Shown: one piece after another, positions 27,349-37,738 of the stretch | How the letters are laid out: each line of letters starts with the position of its first letter | Numbering within the stretch: the first letter of the stretch is position 1 | NCBI RefSeq assembly: GCF_029960645.1 | Contig: NZ_JASBQY010000005.1 | Span: 1 to 64,000 of the forward strand | Source of the DNA: Arthrobacter sp. AL12 | Lineage (GTDB): Bacteria; Actinomycetota; Actinomycetes; Actinomycetales; Micrococcaceae | DNA: 64,000 nt | Direction: 5' to 3' | Program-made: the position numbers and the translations under genes | Notes under the pieces: model-generated | Told to the model about the DNA's origin: nothing | Database searches by the model: none | What the model saw: only the letters and a program-made list of their open reading frames with translations

Positions 27349-27373
27349 GGCCCCGCCGGTACCGGACGGGGCC
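27349..27373. terminator. Hairpin between convergent lexA and the helicase gene
   Basis: GGCCCCG and CGGGGCC pair around an inner CCGGTACCGG palindrome. It lies between the lexA stop and the dinG-like stop and can serve both. There is no U-tract. Confidence 0.55.
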
Positions 27374-27391
27374 CTGCACCTTCCCGCCGGT

Positions 27392-29485
27392 CTACGTGGC
27401 GGGCTGCCGGGATTCCTTCGCGAGCCGCTCCAGGGCCGCGAGGGCGATCGCGGGGTCGGTGGTGGGCCAGAACGGCGGCAGGGCAGCGCGCAGGAATCCC
27501 CCGTAGCGCTCGGTGGAGAGCCGTGAGTCCAGCACTGCCACCACTCCCCTGTCGGTCGTGGTGCGTATCAGGCGGCCGGCGCCCTGGGCCAGGCGGATGG
27601 CGGCGTGGGTCGCGGACACGCTCATGAAGCCGTTGCCGCCGGCCTGGGCCACCGCCCGGGACCGTGCCGTCATCAGCGGATCGTCCGGCCGCGGGAACGG
27701 AATCCGGTCGATCACGACCAGGCGGCACGACGTCCCCGGCACGTCAACACCCTGCCACAGCGACATGGTGCCGAAGAGGCAGGTGTCCGGTTCGTCGGCG
27801 AACTGTTTCACCAGCGCGGTCATGGTCGAATCCCCCTGGCAGAGGATGCTCATGTCCAGCCGCGGCCGCAGGGCCTCAGCGGCGTCCTCGGCGGCGCGCC
27901 GGGACGAGAACAGGCACAGGGCCCCGCCGCCCGAGGCCCGGATCAGCTTCTCGAGCTCGTCGAGGGCCTCCGGGGAAGTACCCCGGCCGGGTTTGGGCAG
28001 GTGTTTGGCCACATAGAGGATGCCCTGTTTCGGGTACTCGAAAGGCGAGCCGACGTCGATCCCGGTCCAGCTCGGGGCACCCGGTCCGACCAGGCCCAGG
28101 CCGGCGGCGGCCGGTTCGAACGCGGACCCGATCGCAAGGGTCGCCGATGTCAGGATGACGGTGTGGTCTGCGAACAGGCCCTCGCGCAGCCGTCCGGCGA
28201 CGCTGAGCGGGGCGATGTTGATCAGGGCCGGCGCGGATTCGTCGGGCTGGGAGTAGCCCTGCTGCGGGTCGAAGGTGCTGTTGCGGGAGAACCAGACCAC
28301 TTCGCGGTTTTCGCGGGCGGCGAGCAGCCGTTCGCAGAGCTCCAGGATCACCATGAGCCGGGAGCGCGCGAGCTGCCGGCCGCCGTCGGCCGTGTTGGCG
28401 CTGTCCCCCTTGGAGTCCGAGAGCGCCGCGCGGCACGCGTCCCGCAGCTGGTCCACGCAGTCCAGCTGTTCGCTGTTCAGTCCGTTGGGCATGAGTCCGC
28501 TGGGGACCCCTTCAATGGCAAGTTCGAGGTTGGACGCGGCGTTGTTCAGGGCGTCCACGGTGATGCCCGTGTTTTTCCGGGCCCCGGACGCGGCCGCGTG
28601 GACCATCGCGACGGAGAGCTGGCCGGACACCGCGCCGGTCACCCGGTCCTGCAGCTCGTGGGCTTCATCGACCACCACGACGTCGTATTCCGGCAGCACA
28701 GCAAGGCCCTCGAAGGCGCTGACGGCCAGCATCGCGTGGTTGGTGACGACGACGTCGGCGTCCGCCGCGTTCTGCCGGGCCAGTTCGGAAAAGCATTCGG
28801 CCGCCAGCGGGCATTTCTGCGCGCCGAGGCACTCCATGGAGGTGACCGAGACCTGCCGCCAGGCACGGTCCGTGACCCCGGGCAGGAGTTCGTCCCGGTC
28901 CCCGGTCACGGTGTCCTCGGCCCATTCGCGCAGCCGGATGACTTCCTTGCCGAGCTGGGACGACGGGCCGCCCATCGCCGCGGCGAAATGCGGGACGGAG
29001 GTGTCCTCGCCGAGCGAGAAGAGCTGGCCTTCGGAGGGCTCCTCGGAGGGGAAGCCGCCTTCGAGCTTGTGCCGGCACACATAGTTGGAGCGGCCCTTGA
29101 CGAGGGCAATCTTGACGGGCCGTTCCAGCGCCGGGGTGATGGTCTTCAGCAGCCGGGGCAGGTCCCGGCCGACGATCTGGGTCTGCAGGGCCAGCGTGGC
29201 CGTGGAGACCAGGGTGGGCTTGTCGCTGACGAGCGAATGGGCGATCAGCGGGATCAGGTAGGCGAGGGACTTGCCGGTGCCGGTGCCGGCCTGGACCAGC
29301 AGGTGGTCGCCGCTGTCAATCGCGTGCGCCACCTGCCGGGCCATCTCGTGCTGGCCGTCGCGGCTCTGGCCGCCCATGCCGGACACGGCGCGGTCGAGCA
29401 GTTCGATGACGAACTCCCCGCCGGCCGGGCCGCGTGGTCCTGCCGAAGGTTCTCCGCCGGGTTCGGTCCCCGCGGCGTCAGTCAT
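27392..29485 (-). CDS. DinG/XPD-type ATP-dependent DNA helicase
   Basis: The 697-aa superfamily 2 helicase has Walker A AGTGTGKSLAYLIPL (about residue 66), the DEAH box VVDEAHELQD, and a cysteine set around CRHKLEGGF and CLGAQKCPLAAECF, which fits the iron-sulfur cluster of DinG/XPD helicases. Motif VI is GRLIRTTTDRGVV. It is expected to unwind 5' overhangs, forks or R-loops. Its start overlaps the hflX stop by eight bases, so it is coupled to hflX. No SOS box precedes it. Confidence 0.93.
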   Translation of the reverse strand: MTDAAGTEPGGEPSAGPRGPAGGEFVIELLDRAVSGMGGQSRDGQHEMARQVAHAIDSGDHLLVQAGTGTGKSLAYLIPLIAHSLVSDKPTLVSTATLALQTQIVGRDLPRLLKTITPALERPVKIALVKGRSNYVCRHKLEGGFPSEEPSEGQLFSLGEDTSVPHFAAAMGGPSSQLGKEVIRLREWAEDTVTGDRDELLPGVTDRAWRQVSVTSMECLGAQKCPLAAECFSELARQNAADADVVVTNHAMLAVSAFEGLAVLPEYDVVVVDEAHELQDRVTGAVSGQLSVAMVHAAASGARKNTGITVDALNNAASNLELAIEGVPSGLMPNGLNSEQLDCVDQLRDACRAALSDSKGDSANTADGGRQLARSRLMVILELCERLLAARENREVVWFSRNSTFDPQQGYSQPDESAPALINIAPLSVAGRLREGLFADHTVILTSATLAIGSAFEPAAAGLGLVGPGAPSWTGIDVGSPFEYPKQGILYVAKHLPKPGRGTSPEALDELEKLIRASGGGALCLFSSRRAAEDAAEALRPRLDMSILCQGDSTMTALVKQFADEPDTCLFGTMSLWQGVDVPGTSCRLVVIDRIPFPRPDDPLMTARSRAVAQAGGNGFMSVSATHAAIRLAQGAGRLIRTTTDRGVVAVLDSRLSTERYGGFLRAALPPFWPTTDPAIALAALERLAKESRQPAT

Positions 29486-31046
29486 TGCTGATGAACGAAT
29501 CCAGTTCAGCGGCGAAACCCTCGCGCACCATCACGATGGCGCGGGTGCCCGCTTCCTCGTGGTCGAGGCTGAGGATCTCGGCGTCGGTCTCGTGCAGCTT
29601 GCTGAGCAGGTCCCCGCGGTTGTACGGGATCATCAGTTCGAGCCTCACGCTGGGCCGCGGGATGCCTTCGCTGATGGCCTTGAGCAGTTCCGGGATGCCC
29701 TCGCCGGTGCGTGCCGATACCACCACGTGGCGCGGTTCGCGCTGCTTGAGCCGTTCGATCACGAAGGGATCCGCGGCGTCGGCCTTGTTCAGGACGATGA
29801 TTTCCGGGACCTTGCGGGCGTCGACCTCGCTGAAGACCTTCCGGACGGCGGCGATCTGGCCTTCCGGATCCGGGTGGGAGACGTCCACAACGTGCAGGAT
29901 CAGGTCCGCGTCGGCGACTTCCTCCAGGGTGGAGCGGAAAGCCTCCACGAGCTGGGTGGGGAGAGACCGGACGAAGCCCACGGTATCGGCCAGGGTGTAG
30001 CCCAGCCCGTCCGAGGTCTCGGCCTTGCGGACGGTCGGGTCCAGGGTGGCGAAGAGGGCATTCTCCACCAGCACGCCGGCGTCGGTCAGCCGGTTCAGCA
30101 GCGAGGACTTGCCGGCGTTGGTGTACCCGGCGATCGCCACGGACGGCACGGAATTGCGACGGCGGTTGGCGCGCTTGGTCTCCCGGGCCGGCTTCATTGC
30201 GGCGATTTCACGGCGCAGCTTGGCCATCCGGGTGCGGATCCGGCGGCGGTCCAGTTCGATCTTGGTTTCACCGGGACCGCGCGAACCCATGCCGGCACCG
30301 GCGCCGCCGACCTGGCCGCCGGCCTGGCGGGACATCGAGTCACCCCAGCCGCGCAGGCGCGGGAGCAGGTACTCGAGCTGGGCCAGTTCCACCTGGGCCT
30401 TGCCCTCGCGGCTCTTGGCGTGCTGGGCAAAGATATCCAGGATCAGGGCCGTGCGGTCGATGACCTTGACCTTGACGATGTCTTCCAGGCTGCGGCGCTG
30501 GGACGGTGCCAGTTCGGCGTCGACGACGACGGTGTCGGCGCCGGTGGACATCACGATGTCCTTAAGCTCCTGGGCCTTGCCGGAGCCGAGGAAGGTTCCG
30601 GGGTCGGGCTTGGCGCGCCGCTGCACGATCCCGTCGAGGACCTCCGAGCCGGCGGTCTCGGCGAGAGCGGCAAGTTCGCGGAGCGAGTTCTCGGCGTCGG
30701 CGAGGGTGCCCTCGGTCCAGAGGCCGGCCAGCACGACACGCTCAAGGCGCAGCTGCCGGTATTCGACTTCGGTGACGTCTTCGAGTTCCGTGGACAGCCC
30801 GGCGGTACGGCGCAGGGCGTGCCGTTCCTCGAGGTCCTGCTGGTCGCCGTCGTAATTGCTGTGTTCCTCGCCCTGCCGGGAGATCGCCTGCGCCTTGCCG
30901 AGCACCGATGTGGACTCGCCGGCAGCCGGGGCTGCCTTCCGGGCAGGGGTGTCCTTGGAGAGGATCCGGTCGATGACAGCCTGGATTTCCGCAGGACTCA
31001 TGTCCTGGGCTGCTGAATCGGGTCCGGTGTTGGGCTGACTGGTCAT
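29478..31046 (-). CDS. hflX: GTPase HflX
   Basis: The 522-aa GTPase has the HflX N-terminal ribosome-binding domain (VVVDAELAPSQRRSLED and RGPGETKIELDRRRIRTRM) and a G domain with GYTNAGKSSLLNRL (P-loop), DTVGF and NKAD. It rescues or splits stalled ribosomes under stress. The frame is open to 31343, but ATG 31046 (MTSQPNTGPDSAAQD) has AAAGGAG just upstream. It is transcribed with the DinG-like helicase and faces the RsmC-like gene. Confidence 0.96.
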   Translation of the reverse strand: MTSQPNTGPDSAAQDMSPAEIQAVIDRILSKDTPARKAAPAAGESTSVLGKAQAISRQGEEHSNYDGDQQDLEERHALRRTAGLSTELEDVTEVEYRQLRLERVVLAGLWTEGTLADAENSLRELAALAETAGSEVLDGIVQRRAKPDPGTFLGSGKAQELKDIVMSTGADTVVVDAELAPSQRRSLEDIVKVKVIDRTALILDIFAQHAKSREGKAQVELAQLEYLLPRLRGWGDSMSRQAGGQVGGAGAGMGSRGPGETKIELDRRRIRTRMAKLRREIAAMKPARETKRANRRRNSVPSVAIAGYTNAGKSSLLNRLTDAGVLVENALFATLDPTVRKAETSDGLGYTLADTVGFVRSLPTQLVEAFRSTLEEVADADLILHVVDVSHPDPEGQIAAVRKVFSEVDARKVPEIIVLNKADAADPFVIERLKQREPRHVVVSARTGEGIPELLKAISEGIPRPSVRLELMIPYNRGDLLSKLHETDAEILSLDHEEAGTRAIVMVREGFAAELDSFISND

Positions 31047-31523
31047 GGTCTCCTTTAGAGGTTCGGCAGTTTCAGAATAGTGCCGATCGGTGTTGTCTGG
31101 GGCGGTATTCGCGCTGGGCTGACGTCTATTCGTCAAACGGGGCTCCTGGAATGCCTGCGGCAGCGGTGCCGGGGCAGGGTGGGCTCCGCGAGGGAGCGGT
31201 GAGAACGGGAGGGAACAGGCGTGGTTAGGCCTTGAGGAGGGAGAAACTTTCCGCCCGGCCGGGCTCCGTGAGCACTGCCAGACTCCAAGTGGATCGGGCG
31301 CCAGCGGCGGGGTCCTTTTCAGGATCATCGCGGGGTGGCGCACTGAGCGGAAGGTAGCTACCTGCGTCGCTGCGGGGACGGGATTTAACCCGTGCCAGCT
31401 ACTTGAAGTTCAAGAACATGTATTTAACACTAGCAGACGGCCCGGCTGCCAAACTGTCCATCGGCCTACGGGCCGGCGCCGCGGTTTCGCCTACGGGCCG
31501 GGGGCCAACTAATCTGGGCAGTT
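31047..31523. other. Divergent intergenic region hflX / RsmC-like gene
   Basis: No gene is supported in these 477 bp. gcctacgggccgg occurs twice (about 31464-31476 and 31490-31502). gaacatgtatttaac near 31416 has a half-match to an SOS box. The long upstream extension of the hflX frame lies here and shows no family similarity. Confidence 0.45.
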
Positions 31524-32138
31524 ATGGAGTCCGCACACTATTTCAGCGCCCAGCCGGCCGGGCCGTTCACCCGCAAGCCACTGACCGTGGAGCTTGCCGG
31601 TGAGACCCGGCACCTGCAGACGTCCTCGGGTATCTTCAGCCCGGACGGCATCGACAAGGGCACGGCCGTGCTGCTTGCCGAGGCACCCGCCCCCGCCCCG
31701 CAGGGTACGCTGCTGGACATCGGCTGCGGCTGGGGTCCGATCGCCCTGACGCTGGCCCTGCGGGCACCGCACGCCCGGGTCCACGCCGTGGACGTCAACG
31801 AACGGTGCGTGACCCTGACCAACGAGAACGCCGCTCTGCTGGGACTGGGCAATGTCACAGCCAGCACCCCCGACGCCGTCGACCCCGGCCTCCGCTTCGA
31901 CACGATCTGGTCCAACCCGCCCATCCGGATCGGCAAGGATGAGCTGCATGCCCTGCTGCTGCTTTGGCTGCCGCGGCTGGCGCCCGGCGGCTCCGCGTGG
32001 CTGGTCGTGCAGAAGAACCTGGGGTCGGATTCCCTGCAGCGCTGGCTTGCCGCGGAGCTGGACAGCAGCTTCACGGTGACTCGCGAAAGCATCTCGAAGT
32101 CGTTCCGCATCCTTCGTGTCAGGAAAGCGTCCCACTAG
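31524..32138 (+). CDS. RsmC-like class I SAM methyltransferase
   Basis: The 204-aa protein has the SAM-binding motif LLDIGCGWGPIALTLAL (motif I), AVDVNERCVTL, and the amino-methylating NPP signature in WSNPPIRIG. This pattern is that of the C-terminal domain of RsmC/RsmD-type guanine-N2 methyltransferases of 16S rRNA (G1207 in E. coli). Only the catalytic half is present, as is common in actinobacteria. Its last 20 bases overlap the 3' end of dapF on the other strand. Confidence 0.9.
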   Translation: MESAHYFSAQPAGPFTRKPLTVELAGETRHLQTSSGIFSPDGIDKGTAVLLAEAPAPAPQGTLLDIGCGWGPIALTLALRAPHARVHAVDVNERCVTLTNENAALLGLGNVTASTPDAVDPGLRFDTIWSNPPIRIGKDELHALLLLWLPRLAPGGSAWLVVQKNLGSDSLQRWLAAELDSSFTVTRESISKSFRILRVRKASH

Positions 32139-33075
32139 CTACGATCACGGCGGGGCCGCTGAGCTCGACGTGCTCGTGGCCCTCCGCCCCGAGGAAGAAC
32201 TTCACTCCGACGACGCCGCCCGGGACGTGGACATTCCACACGTCCGGGGCGCCCTGGCCGGCCCAGTGGCGGATCGCGACGGCGGCCGCGCAGGCGCCGG
32301 TGCCGCAGGACTGCGTTTCCCCCACTCCCCGCTCATGGACGCGCATGGTGATGGTTCCGACGCCGTCGTGCACCAGCGGCTCGGACGGGACCACGAACTC
32401 GACGTTGGTGCCGCGGGGCGGCGTGGGGTCCACGTGGGGTGCGGTGAACAGCTGAGTGGCTTCCAGCTCGGCCAGTTCGGCCAGCGCCACGACGGTATGC
32501 GGGTTCCCCATGCTGACGGACAAGGCGGGCCGTGCAACCTCGAGCCCCGTTGCGCTGACCAGCGAATCCATGGCCCGTGCGGTGGCCTCCCCGGGGAAGA
32601 TGAACTCCCAGGGCCCCATGTCGACGGCGTAGCCGGCGGCGGTGCGGACAATCGTTTTGGCGCCGCCCCGCGTGCCGATGGTCAGCGATTCGCCGGCGGG
32701 CAGCTCGACCAGGCCCTCGGCGATCAGGAAGTGCACAAAGACGCGGACGCCGTTGCCGCACATCTCGGAGAGCGAGCCGTCGCCATTGCGGTAGTCCATG
32801 AACCATTCGGCGTCCGGGTGCTGGGTCAGCAGCTCCTGGCCCTCCGCAAGCAGCCGGGACGGGACGGCGCGGATCAGTCCGTCGCCTCCGATGCCGCGGT
32901 GCCGGTCACAGAGTGCCTCGACCTGTTCCGGCGTCACTGCCAGGGTGCCGTTGGGGTCCGCGAGGAGCACAAAGTCGTTCCCCGTTCCGTGGCCTTTGGA
33001 AAACTTGAGTCCGCTCAGGGCTGCAGTGTCGCCGGTGGGGTTGCGGTCAGCGGCCACGGTCAGGGTTTCATCCAT
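32119..33075 (-). CDS. dapF: Diaminopimelate epimerase
   Basis: The 318-aa enzyme interconverts LL- and meso-diaminopimelate for lysine and peptidoglycan synthesis. The two-base catalytic cysteines are C106 (EMCGNGVRVF) and C257 (ETQSCGTGACAAA), with GTGNDFVLL near the N-terminus. dapA and dapB are elsewhere in the window. It overlaps the convergent methyltransferase by 20 bp at the 3' ends. Confidence 0.97.
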   Translation of the reverse strand: MDETLTVAADRNPTGDTAALSGLKFSKGHGTGNDFVLLADPNGTLAVTPEQVEALCDRHRGIGGDGLIRAVPSRLLAEGQELLTQHPDAEWFMDYRNGDGSLSEMCGNGVRVFVHFLIAEGLVELPAGESLTIGTRGGAKTIVRTAAGYAVDMGPWEFIFPGEATARAMDSLVSATGLEVARPALSVSMGNPHTVVALAELAELEATQLFTAPHVDPTPPRGTNVEFVVPSEPLVHDGVGTITMRVHERGVGETQSCGTGACAAAVAIRHWAGQGAPDVWNVHVPGGVVGVKFFLGAEGHEHVELSGPAVIVASGTLS

Positions 33076-33192
33076 GGTCCAAGGTTACCGTTCCGGCCCG
33101 GGGCCGCCGGCTGACCGCGGCGGCAGGACATCCGGCAAGCCATTCGCCTGACGCGGCCCGTCAGCCCGCGGGCCCCCGCCTGAGGCGGTCGT

Positions 33193-34128
33193 TCAGCCGG
33201 CGAGGCAGAGGGCGGCGGCCCTGGCCAGGAGGTCCGGGTCCTGCCAGTCGAGCCAGTGGATCCTGGGGTCGGCACGGAACCAGGTCAGCTGGCGGCGGGC
33301 GAACTGCCGGGTCGCGACGATGGTCTCCTCCGCGGCCTGCGCCACGTCGGATTCACCGTCGAGGACTTTGAGGAACTGGGCGTAGCCGAGGGCACGCGGT
33401 GCCGTCCGGCCGAGCCGGAGCCCGGCGGCGTCGAGGGCCCGGACTTCCTCGAGCAGCCCGCGTTCGACCATGGCGTGGACCCGGCGGGCGAGCTGTTCCC
33501 GGAGCTGCCCGCGGTCCACCTCGAGCCCGAGCTGCACCGCGGGCTGGACGTACTCGCGGGTGGGCATGAAGGAGCTGAAGGGCCTTCCGGTGAGCTCGAA
33601 CACCTCGAGCGCACGGATGATCCGGCGCGCGTCGCCGAGGCGGCCGGCGGAGACCGGATCCACGCCTTCCAGCCGGGCGCGCAGCAGCGCCGCCCCGCCG
33701 GCTTCCAGTTCCGCCTCCAGCCGGTGCCGGATGGCCGGGGCCGTGCCCGGGAATTCCAGCACGTCCAGGGCGGCGCGGACGTAAAGCCCCGAGCCTCCGG
33801 CCAGGATGGCGCGTTTCCCGCGGGCGTGGATGTCGGCGATGAGCGCACGGGCCTGCTGCTGGAAGTCCGAGACGCTCGCTTCCTCGGTCACATCCAGGAT
33901 GTCCAGGAGGTGGTGCCGCACTCCCCTGCGCTCGGCCTCGGTGATCTTGGCGGTACCGATGTCCATGCCGCGGTAGAACTGCATGGAGTCGGCGTTGATG
34001 ACCTCACCGTTGAGCTCCAGGGCCAGTGCGACGGCTAGGTCGGACTTGCCGGAGCCGGTCGGCCCGACGACGGCGATGACCGGCGGTGCTGGTGGGACGC
34101 CTGCCGGGGCGTCCTGCGGTTCCGCCAC
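33193..34128 (-). CDS. miaA: tRNA dimethylallyltransferase
   Basis: The 311-aa enzyme adds the isopentenyl group to A37 of tRNAs reading UNN codons. It has the P-loop [36 protein letters not shown] and [14 protein letters not shown]. It starts three bases after the miaB stop, and its product is the substrate of MiaB, so the pair works in sequence. Confidence 0.97.
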   Translation of the reverse strand: MAEPQDAPAGVPPAPPVIAVVGPTGSGKSDLAVALALELNGEVINADSMQFYRGMDIGTAKITEAERRGVRHHLLDILDVTEEASVSDFQQQARALIADIHARGKRAILAGGSGLYVRAALDVLEFPGTAPAIRHRLEAELEAGGAALLRARLEGVDPVSAGRLGDARRIIRALEVFELTGRPFSSFMPTREYVQPAVQLGLEVDRGQLREQLARRVHAMVERGLLEEVRALDAAGLRLGRTAPRALGYAQFLKVLDGESDVAQAAEETIVATRQFARRQLTWFRADPRIHWLDWQDPDLLARAAALCLAG

Positions 34129-34131
34129 CGG

Positions 34132-35709
34132 CTAGCGGCCGCGGACGGGAAGGGTAGGCATGCCCAGGGACACTCCCGTGGCGCCGGTGGCGGACCCCGG
34201 GACGGGTGCGCCGCACGAGTCGGCCTGGGACCTGTCCCAGGCGTCGCCGGCCCGGGAGCGGCGAAGGCTGTAGTCGTCCGCCGACGCCGGGTCGGCGACG
34301 AGGTGGAATGCCGCGGCCTCGGTGATGGTCACGGTCACCAGGTCGCCGGGGCGGGGCGTCCCGGCGCCGGCCGGCACGGAGAAGTGGACCAGGCGCTGGT
34401 CCTGGGACCGCCCGGAGAGCCGGTGGGTTTCCCCGGCTTTGCGTCCGGGCTGGGCCGTGACCATGACCTCCACGCGCCGGCCGAGCTGTCGGGCGTTCTC
34501 CTCGGCGGCGATGCGGTCCTGCAGGGCGGTGAGGCGTTCGAAGCGTTCCTGCACCACGGCCTTGGGGAGCTGGTCCGGGAGCTCGGCGGCGGGGGTGCCC
34601 GGCCGCTTGGAGTACTGGAACGTGAAGGCGGTGGCGAAGCGGGACTTCTCCACGACGTCGAGCGTGGCCTGGAAGTCCTCCTCGGTTTCACCGGGGAACC
34701 CGACGATGATGTCCGTGGAGATGGCGGCGTGCGGGATTTTCTCGCGGACCTTGTCCAGGATGCCGAGGAACTTGGTCGAGCGGTACGACCGCTTCATGTC
34801 CTTGAGGACCTTGTCCGAACCGGACTGCAGCGGCATGTGCAGCTGCGGCATGACGTTGGGGGTCTCGGCCATGGCGTCGATGACGTCGTCGGTGAAGGCT
34901 GCGGGGTGCGGGCTCGTGAACCGGACGCGTTCCAGGCCGGGGATGTCCCCGCAGGCGCGAAGCAGTTTGGAGAAGGCCTGCCGGTCGCCGAATTCGACGC
35001 CGTAGGAGTTCACGTTTTGGCCCAGCAGAGTTACTTCGATCGCGCCGTCGGCGACGAGGGCCTGGATCTCGGCCAGGATGTCGCCGGGGCGCCGGTCCTT
35101 TTCCTTGCCGCGCAGGGCCGGGACGATGCAGAAGGTGCAGGTGTTGTTGCAGCCGACGGAGATCGACACCCAGCCGGAGTAGACCGAGTCCCGCTTGGTC
35201 GGCAGGGTGGAGGGGAAGACGTCGAGGGACTCGAGGATTTCGAGCTGCGCTTCCTTGTTGTGGCGGGCCCGTTCCAGCAGGGCCGGCAGGGCCCCGACGT
35301 TGTGCGTGCCGAAGACGGCGTCCACCCAGGGGGCCTTCTTCAGGATGGTGTCGCGGTCCTTCTGGGCCAGGCAGCCGCCGACGGCGATCTGCATTCCGGG
35401 GTTGGCGGCCTTGACCGGCGCCAGCATGCCGAGGTTGCCGTAAAGCTTGTTGTCGGCGTTTTCCCGCACCGCGCAGGTGTTGAAGACCACGACGTCGGCC
35501 TGTTCCCCGGCGGCCGGAACGTAGCCGGCGGCCTCGAGCATCCCGGACATGCGTTCGGAGTCGTGCACGTTCATCTGGCAGCCGAAGGTCCGCACCTGGT
35601 AGGTGCGGGGCTGCTGCGGGGCGGAGGGCTGCGCCAAGGGGCCCGGGGTGGACGTGGCGTCCGTGGAAGGGGTGGTGCCGGCTGCTGGGGAAGGAATGGT
35701 CAAACTCAC
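34132..35709 (-). CDS. miaB: tRNA-2-methylthio-N6-dimethylallyladenosine synthase
   Basis: The 525-aa methylthiotransferase has an N-terminal UPF0004 domain ([37 protein letters not shown]) whose three cysteines hold one 4Fe-4S cluster, the radical SAM motif CNNTCTFC, and a C-terminal TRAM domain. It adds the 2-methylthio group to i6A37. The first 35 residues are a Pro/Thr/Ser-rich extension and the last 45 an extra tail. It sits between recX and miaA. Confidence 0.97.
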   Translation of the reverse strand: MSLTIPSPAAGTTPSTDATSTPGPLAQPSAPQQPRTYQVRTFGCQMNVHDSERMSGMLEAAGYVPAAGEQADVVVFNTCAVRENADNKLYGNLGMLAPVKAANPGMQIAVGGCLAQKDRDTILKKAPWVDAVFGTHNVGALPALLERARHNKEAQLEILESLDVFPSTLPTKRDSVYSGWVSISVGCNNTCTFCIVPALRGKEKDRRPGDILAEIQALVADGAIEVTLLGQNVNSYGVEFGDRQAFSKLLRACGDIPGLERVRFTSPHPAAFTDDVIDAMAETPNVMPQLHMPLQSGSDKVLKDMKRSYRSTKFLGILDKVREKIPHAAISTDIIVGFPGETEEDFQATLDVVEKSRFATAFTFQYSKRPGTPAAELPDQLPKAVVQERFERLTALQDRIAAEENARQLGRRVEVMVTAQPGRKAGETHRLSGRSQDQRLVHFSVPAGAGTPRPGDLVTVTITEAAAFHLVADPASADDYSLRRSRAGDAWDRSQADSCGAPVPGSATGATGVSLGMPTLPVRGR

Positions 35710-35748
35710 CTGTTAAGGGTACCGGGTCGGCACGGTGCCGGGGCGTCC

Positions 35749-36408
35749 TCAGGAATCAGCCGGGGAGCCTGCATCCGGACCGGCCAGGGTGTCGTCGAGG
35801 ACTTCGCCCACGATCCGGAAGGCCTGGGACGGCTGATAGCCCTTGCGGGCGAGCATGGAAGCGAGCCGGCGCGTGGTTTTGTCCCGCTCTGCGCGGTCCT
35901 CGAACCCGGTCACCCCCCGGAGCTTCCGCTGGACCAGTCCGCGGGCTGTGGATTCCTCGTCCTCGTCGCTGAGTTGTGCCAGCGCGACGGCGGCGGTTTC
36001 CGCGCCGATGCCCTTCTCGGCGAGTTCCCGCCGGAGCGCTCCCTTCGCGAGTTTGCGGCTCTGCGCACGGGACCGCACCCACATCTCGGCAAAGTCGGCG
36101 TCGTCGATGAGCTTCACTTCCTCGAAGCGGTCCAGCACGGCTTCGGCGACGTCGTCCGGGACGTTGCGCTCGGCCAGTTTGCGGGCGAGCTGCAGCCGGC
36201 TCTTGGGCGAGTTCGTCAGTTGCCGGAGGACGATGGCCCGCGCCACGGCGGCGGGGTCCGCGTCCCGGTCCCGGTCACGGTCCGGCTCGGCGGCAGGACC
36301 CGCGCGGCGGGCGCCGTCAGCGGGCCGGTCTGCGTCGTCAACGCCGGGGGCAGGATTCCGTGACGGGAATCCTGCCCCCTTGCGCCGTCGTCCGTTAGAA
36401 GCCGTCAA
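35749..36408 (-). CDS. recX: Regulatory protein RecX
   Basis: RecX binds RecA filaments and inhibits recombinase activity. The 219-aa protein has the three-helix repeats of the family ([47 protein letters not shown]). The first 50 residues are a basic then Asp/Arg-rich extension. Its start lies within the recA 3' end (14-bp overlap), which couples RecX production to RecA. Confidence 0.95.
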   Translation of the reverse strand: MTASNGRRRKGAGFPSRNPAPGVDDADRPADGARRAGPAAEPDRDRDRDADPAAVARAIVLRQLTNSPKSRLQLARKLAERNVPDDVAEAVLDRFEEVKLIDDADFAEMWVRSRAQSRKLAKGALRRELAEKGIGAETAAVALAQLSDEDEESTARGLVQRKLRGVTGFEDRAERDKTTRRLASMLARKGYQPSQAFRIVGEVLDDTLAGPDAGSPADS

Positions 36409-37447
36409 CGGCCTTCAGCTTCGGTTCTGCCGCGGTTTCGGCGGGGGCCTTGACGCCGACGCCGAGCTTTTCCTTGATGAGTCGCTCCAGCTCGGCAGCG
36501 AGTTCGGGGTTGTCGCGCAGGAAGCGGCGGGAGTTCTCCATGCCCTGGCCCAGCTGGTCACCGTCGTAGGTGAACCAGGAGCCGGACTTCTTGATGATGC
36601 CGTGCTCGACACCCATGTCGATGATGCCGCCTTCGCGCGAGATGCCCTGGCCGTAAATGATGTCGAATTCGGCGATCTTGAAGGGCGGGGCCATCTTGTT
36701 CTTGACGATTTTGGCCTTGGTGCGGTTGCCGACGGAGTCTGCGCCCTCCTTGAGGGTCTGGATTCGGCGGACGTCGATGCGGATGGAGGCGTAGAACTTC
36801 AGGGCCTTGCCACCGGTGGTGGTTTCCGGGGATCCGAAGAAGACGCCGATCTTCTCGCGCAACTGGTTGATGAAGATGGCGGTGGTCTTGGTCTGGCTCA
36901 GGCGGCCGGTGATCTTACGGAGGGCCTGGCTCATCAGGCGGGCCTGCAGGCCGACGTGGCTGTCGCCCATGTCGCCTTCGATTTCCGCGCGGGGAACGAG
37001 GGCGGCAACGGAGTCGATGACAATGACGTCCAGGGAGCCGGAACCGATCAGCATGTCCATGATTTCCAGGGCCTGCTCGCCGGTGTCCGGCTGGGAGACC
37101 AGCAGGGCGTCGGTGTCGACCCCGAGCCGGGCTGCATACTCGGGATCGAGGGCGTGCTCGGCGTCGATGAAGGCAGCGATGCCGCCCAGGCGCTGGGCAC
37201 TGGCGACCGCGTGCAGGGCCACGGTGGTCTTACCGGAGGATTCCGGTCCGTAGATTTCCACGACGCGGCCGCGGGGCAGACCGCCGATTCCCAGGGCGAT
37301 GTCCAGTGCGATGGAACCGGTCGGGATGACCTCGATGGGTGCACGGACTTCGTCGCCAAGGCGCATGACGGAGCCTTTGCCGAACTGCTTGTCAATCTGG
37401 GCCAGCGCTGCGTCAAGCGCTTTCTGGCGATCCGGGGCTGCGGCCAT
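36395..37447 (-). CDS. recA: Recombinase RecA
   Basis: The 350-aa RecA has Walker [14 protein letters not shown], Walker [21 protein letters not shown], the DNA-binding loop region including [10 protein letters not shown], and [12 protein letters not shown]. It forms the ssDNA filament for strand exchange and LexA cleavage. An SOS box lies 187 bases upstream with a minus-strand TATGCT at 37624-37619 as candidate -10. The 5' leader holds a 13-bp direct repeat. No intein is present. Confidence 0.99.
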   Translation of the reverse strand: MAAAPDRQKALDAALAQIDKQFGKGSVMRLGDEVRAPIEVIPTGSIALDIALGIGGLPRGRVVEIYGPESSGKTTVALHAVASAQRLGGIAAFIDAEHALDPEYAARLGVDTDALLVSQPDTGEQALEIMDMLIGSGSLDVIVIDSVAALVPRAEIEGDMGDSHVGLQARLMSQALRKITGRLSQTKTTAIFINQLREKIGVFFGSPETTTGGKALKFYASIRIDVRRIQTLKEGADSVGNRTKAKIVKNKMAPPFKIAEFDIIYGQGISREGGIIDMGVEHGIIKKSGSWFTYDGDQLGQGMENSRRFLRDNPELAAELERLIKEKLGVGVKAPAETAAEPKLKAVDGF

Positions 37448-37500
37448 GGTTCACACCTCTAATACTTTCTCGCTGTGGAGTGGCCGTTCCGGCCCTGTGT

Positions 37501-37535
37501 CGTGATCAGTGTTCGTGATCAGTGTTCGTGATCGG
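37501..37535. repeat. 13-bp direct repeats in the recA leader
   Basis: cgtgatcagtgtt occurs at 37501-37513 and 37514-37526, and a third, partial copy (cgtgatcgg) follows. The repeat is inside the untranslated leader of recA, 54 bases upstream of the ATG. Confidence 0.85.
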
Positions 37536-37618
37536 TTTTTCGGTCATTACTGAAGCTACTGGCACCCACCGACAGAGTTGCCCGCTTGCCCCGCTTATGT
37601 GGAAAAAGCTCTAAAAAA

Positions 37619-37648
37619 AGCATAGTCCCACCCGAACAGATATTCGAA
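37619..37648 (-). promoter_or_regulatory. recA promoter with SOS box
   Basis: gaacagatattcgaa at 37634-37648 is a LexA operator. On the minus strand TTCGAA (37648-37643) and TATGCT (37624-37619) are 18 bases apart and could be -35 and -10, so the operator overlaps the -35 element. Confidence 0.8.
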
Positions 37649-37738
37649 CAATCGGCGCGGCGTGTCAGGCGCCGGCTGCCGGCGCGGCGCTCAAAGGCCG
37701 CGGGACGGACCCCTGCCCGAGCCCCCGCGGAAGCCGGC

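Noticed and set aside
27605..29491. Very long plus-strand open frame antisense to the DinG-like helicase (628 aa)
   Set aside because: It is the high-GC mirror of the helicase: Gly/Arg/Val-rich without any family motif. Similar mirrors at 34303-36363 and 43294-45324 were rejected for the same reason.
31410..31430. Possible SOS box upstream of hflX and the RsmC-like gene
   Set aside because: gaacatgtatttaac matches only one half-site well; the second half lacks the TTCGAA core, unlike the boxes at 7269, 26343, 37634 and 47657.
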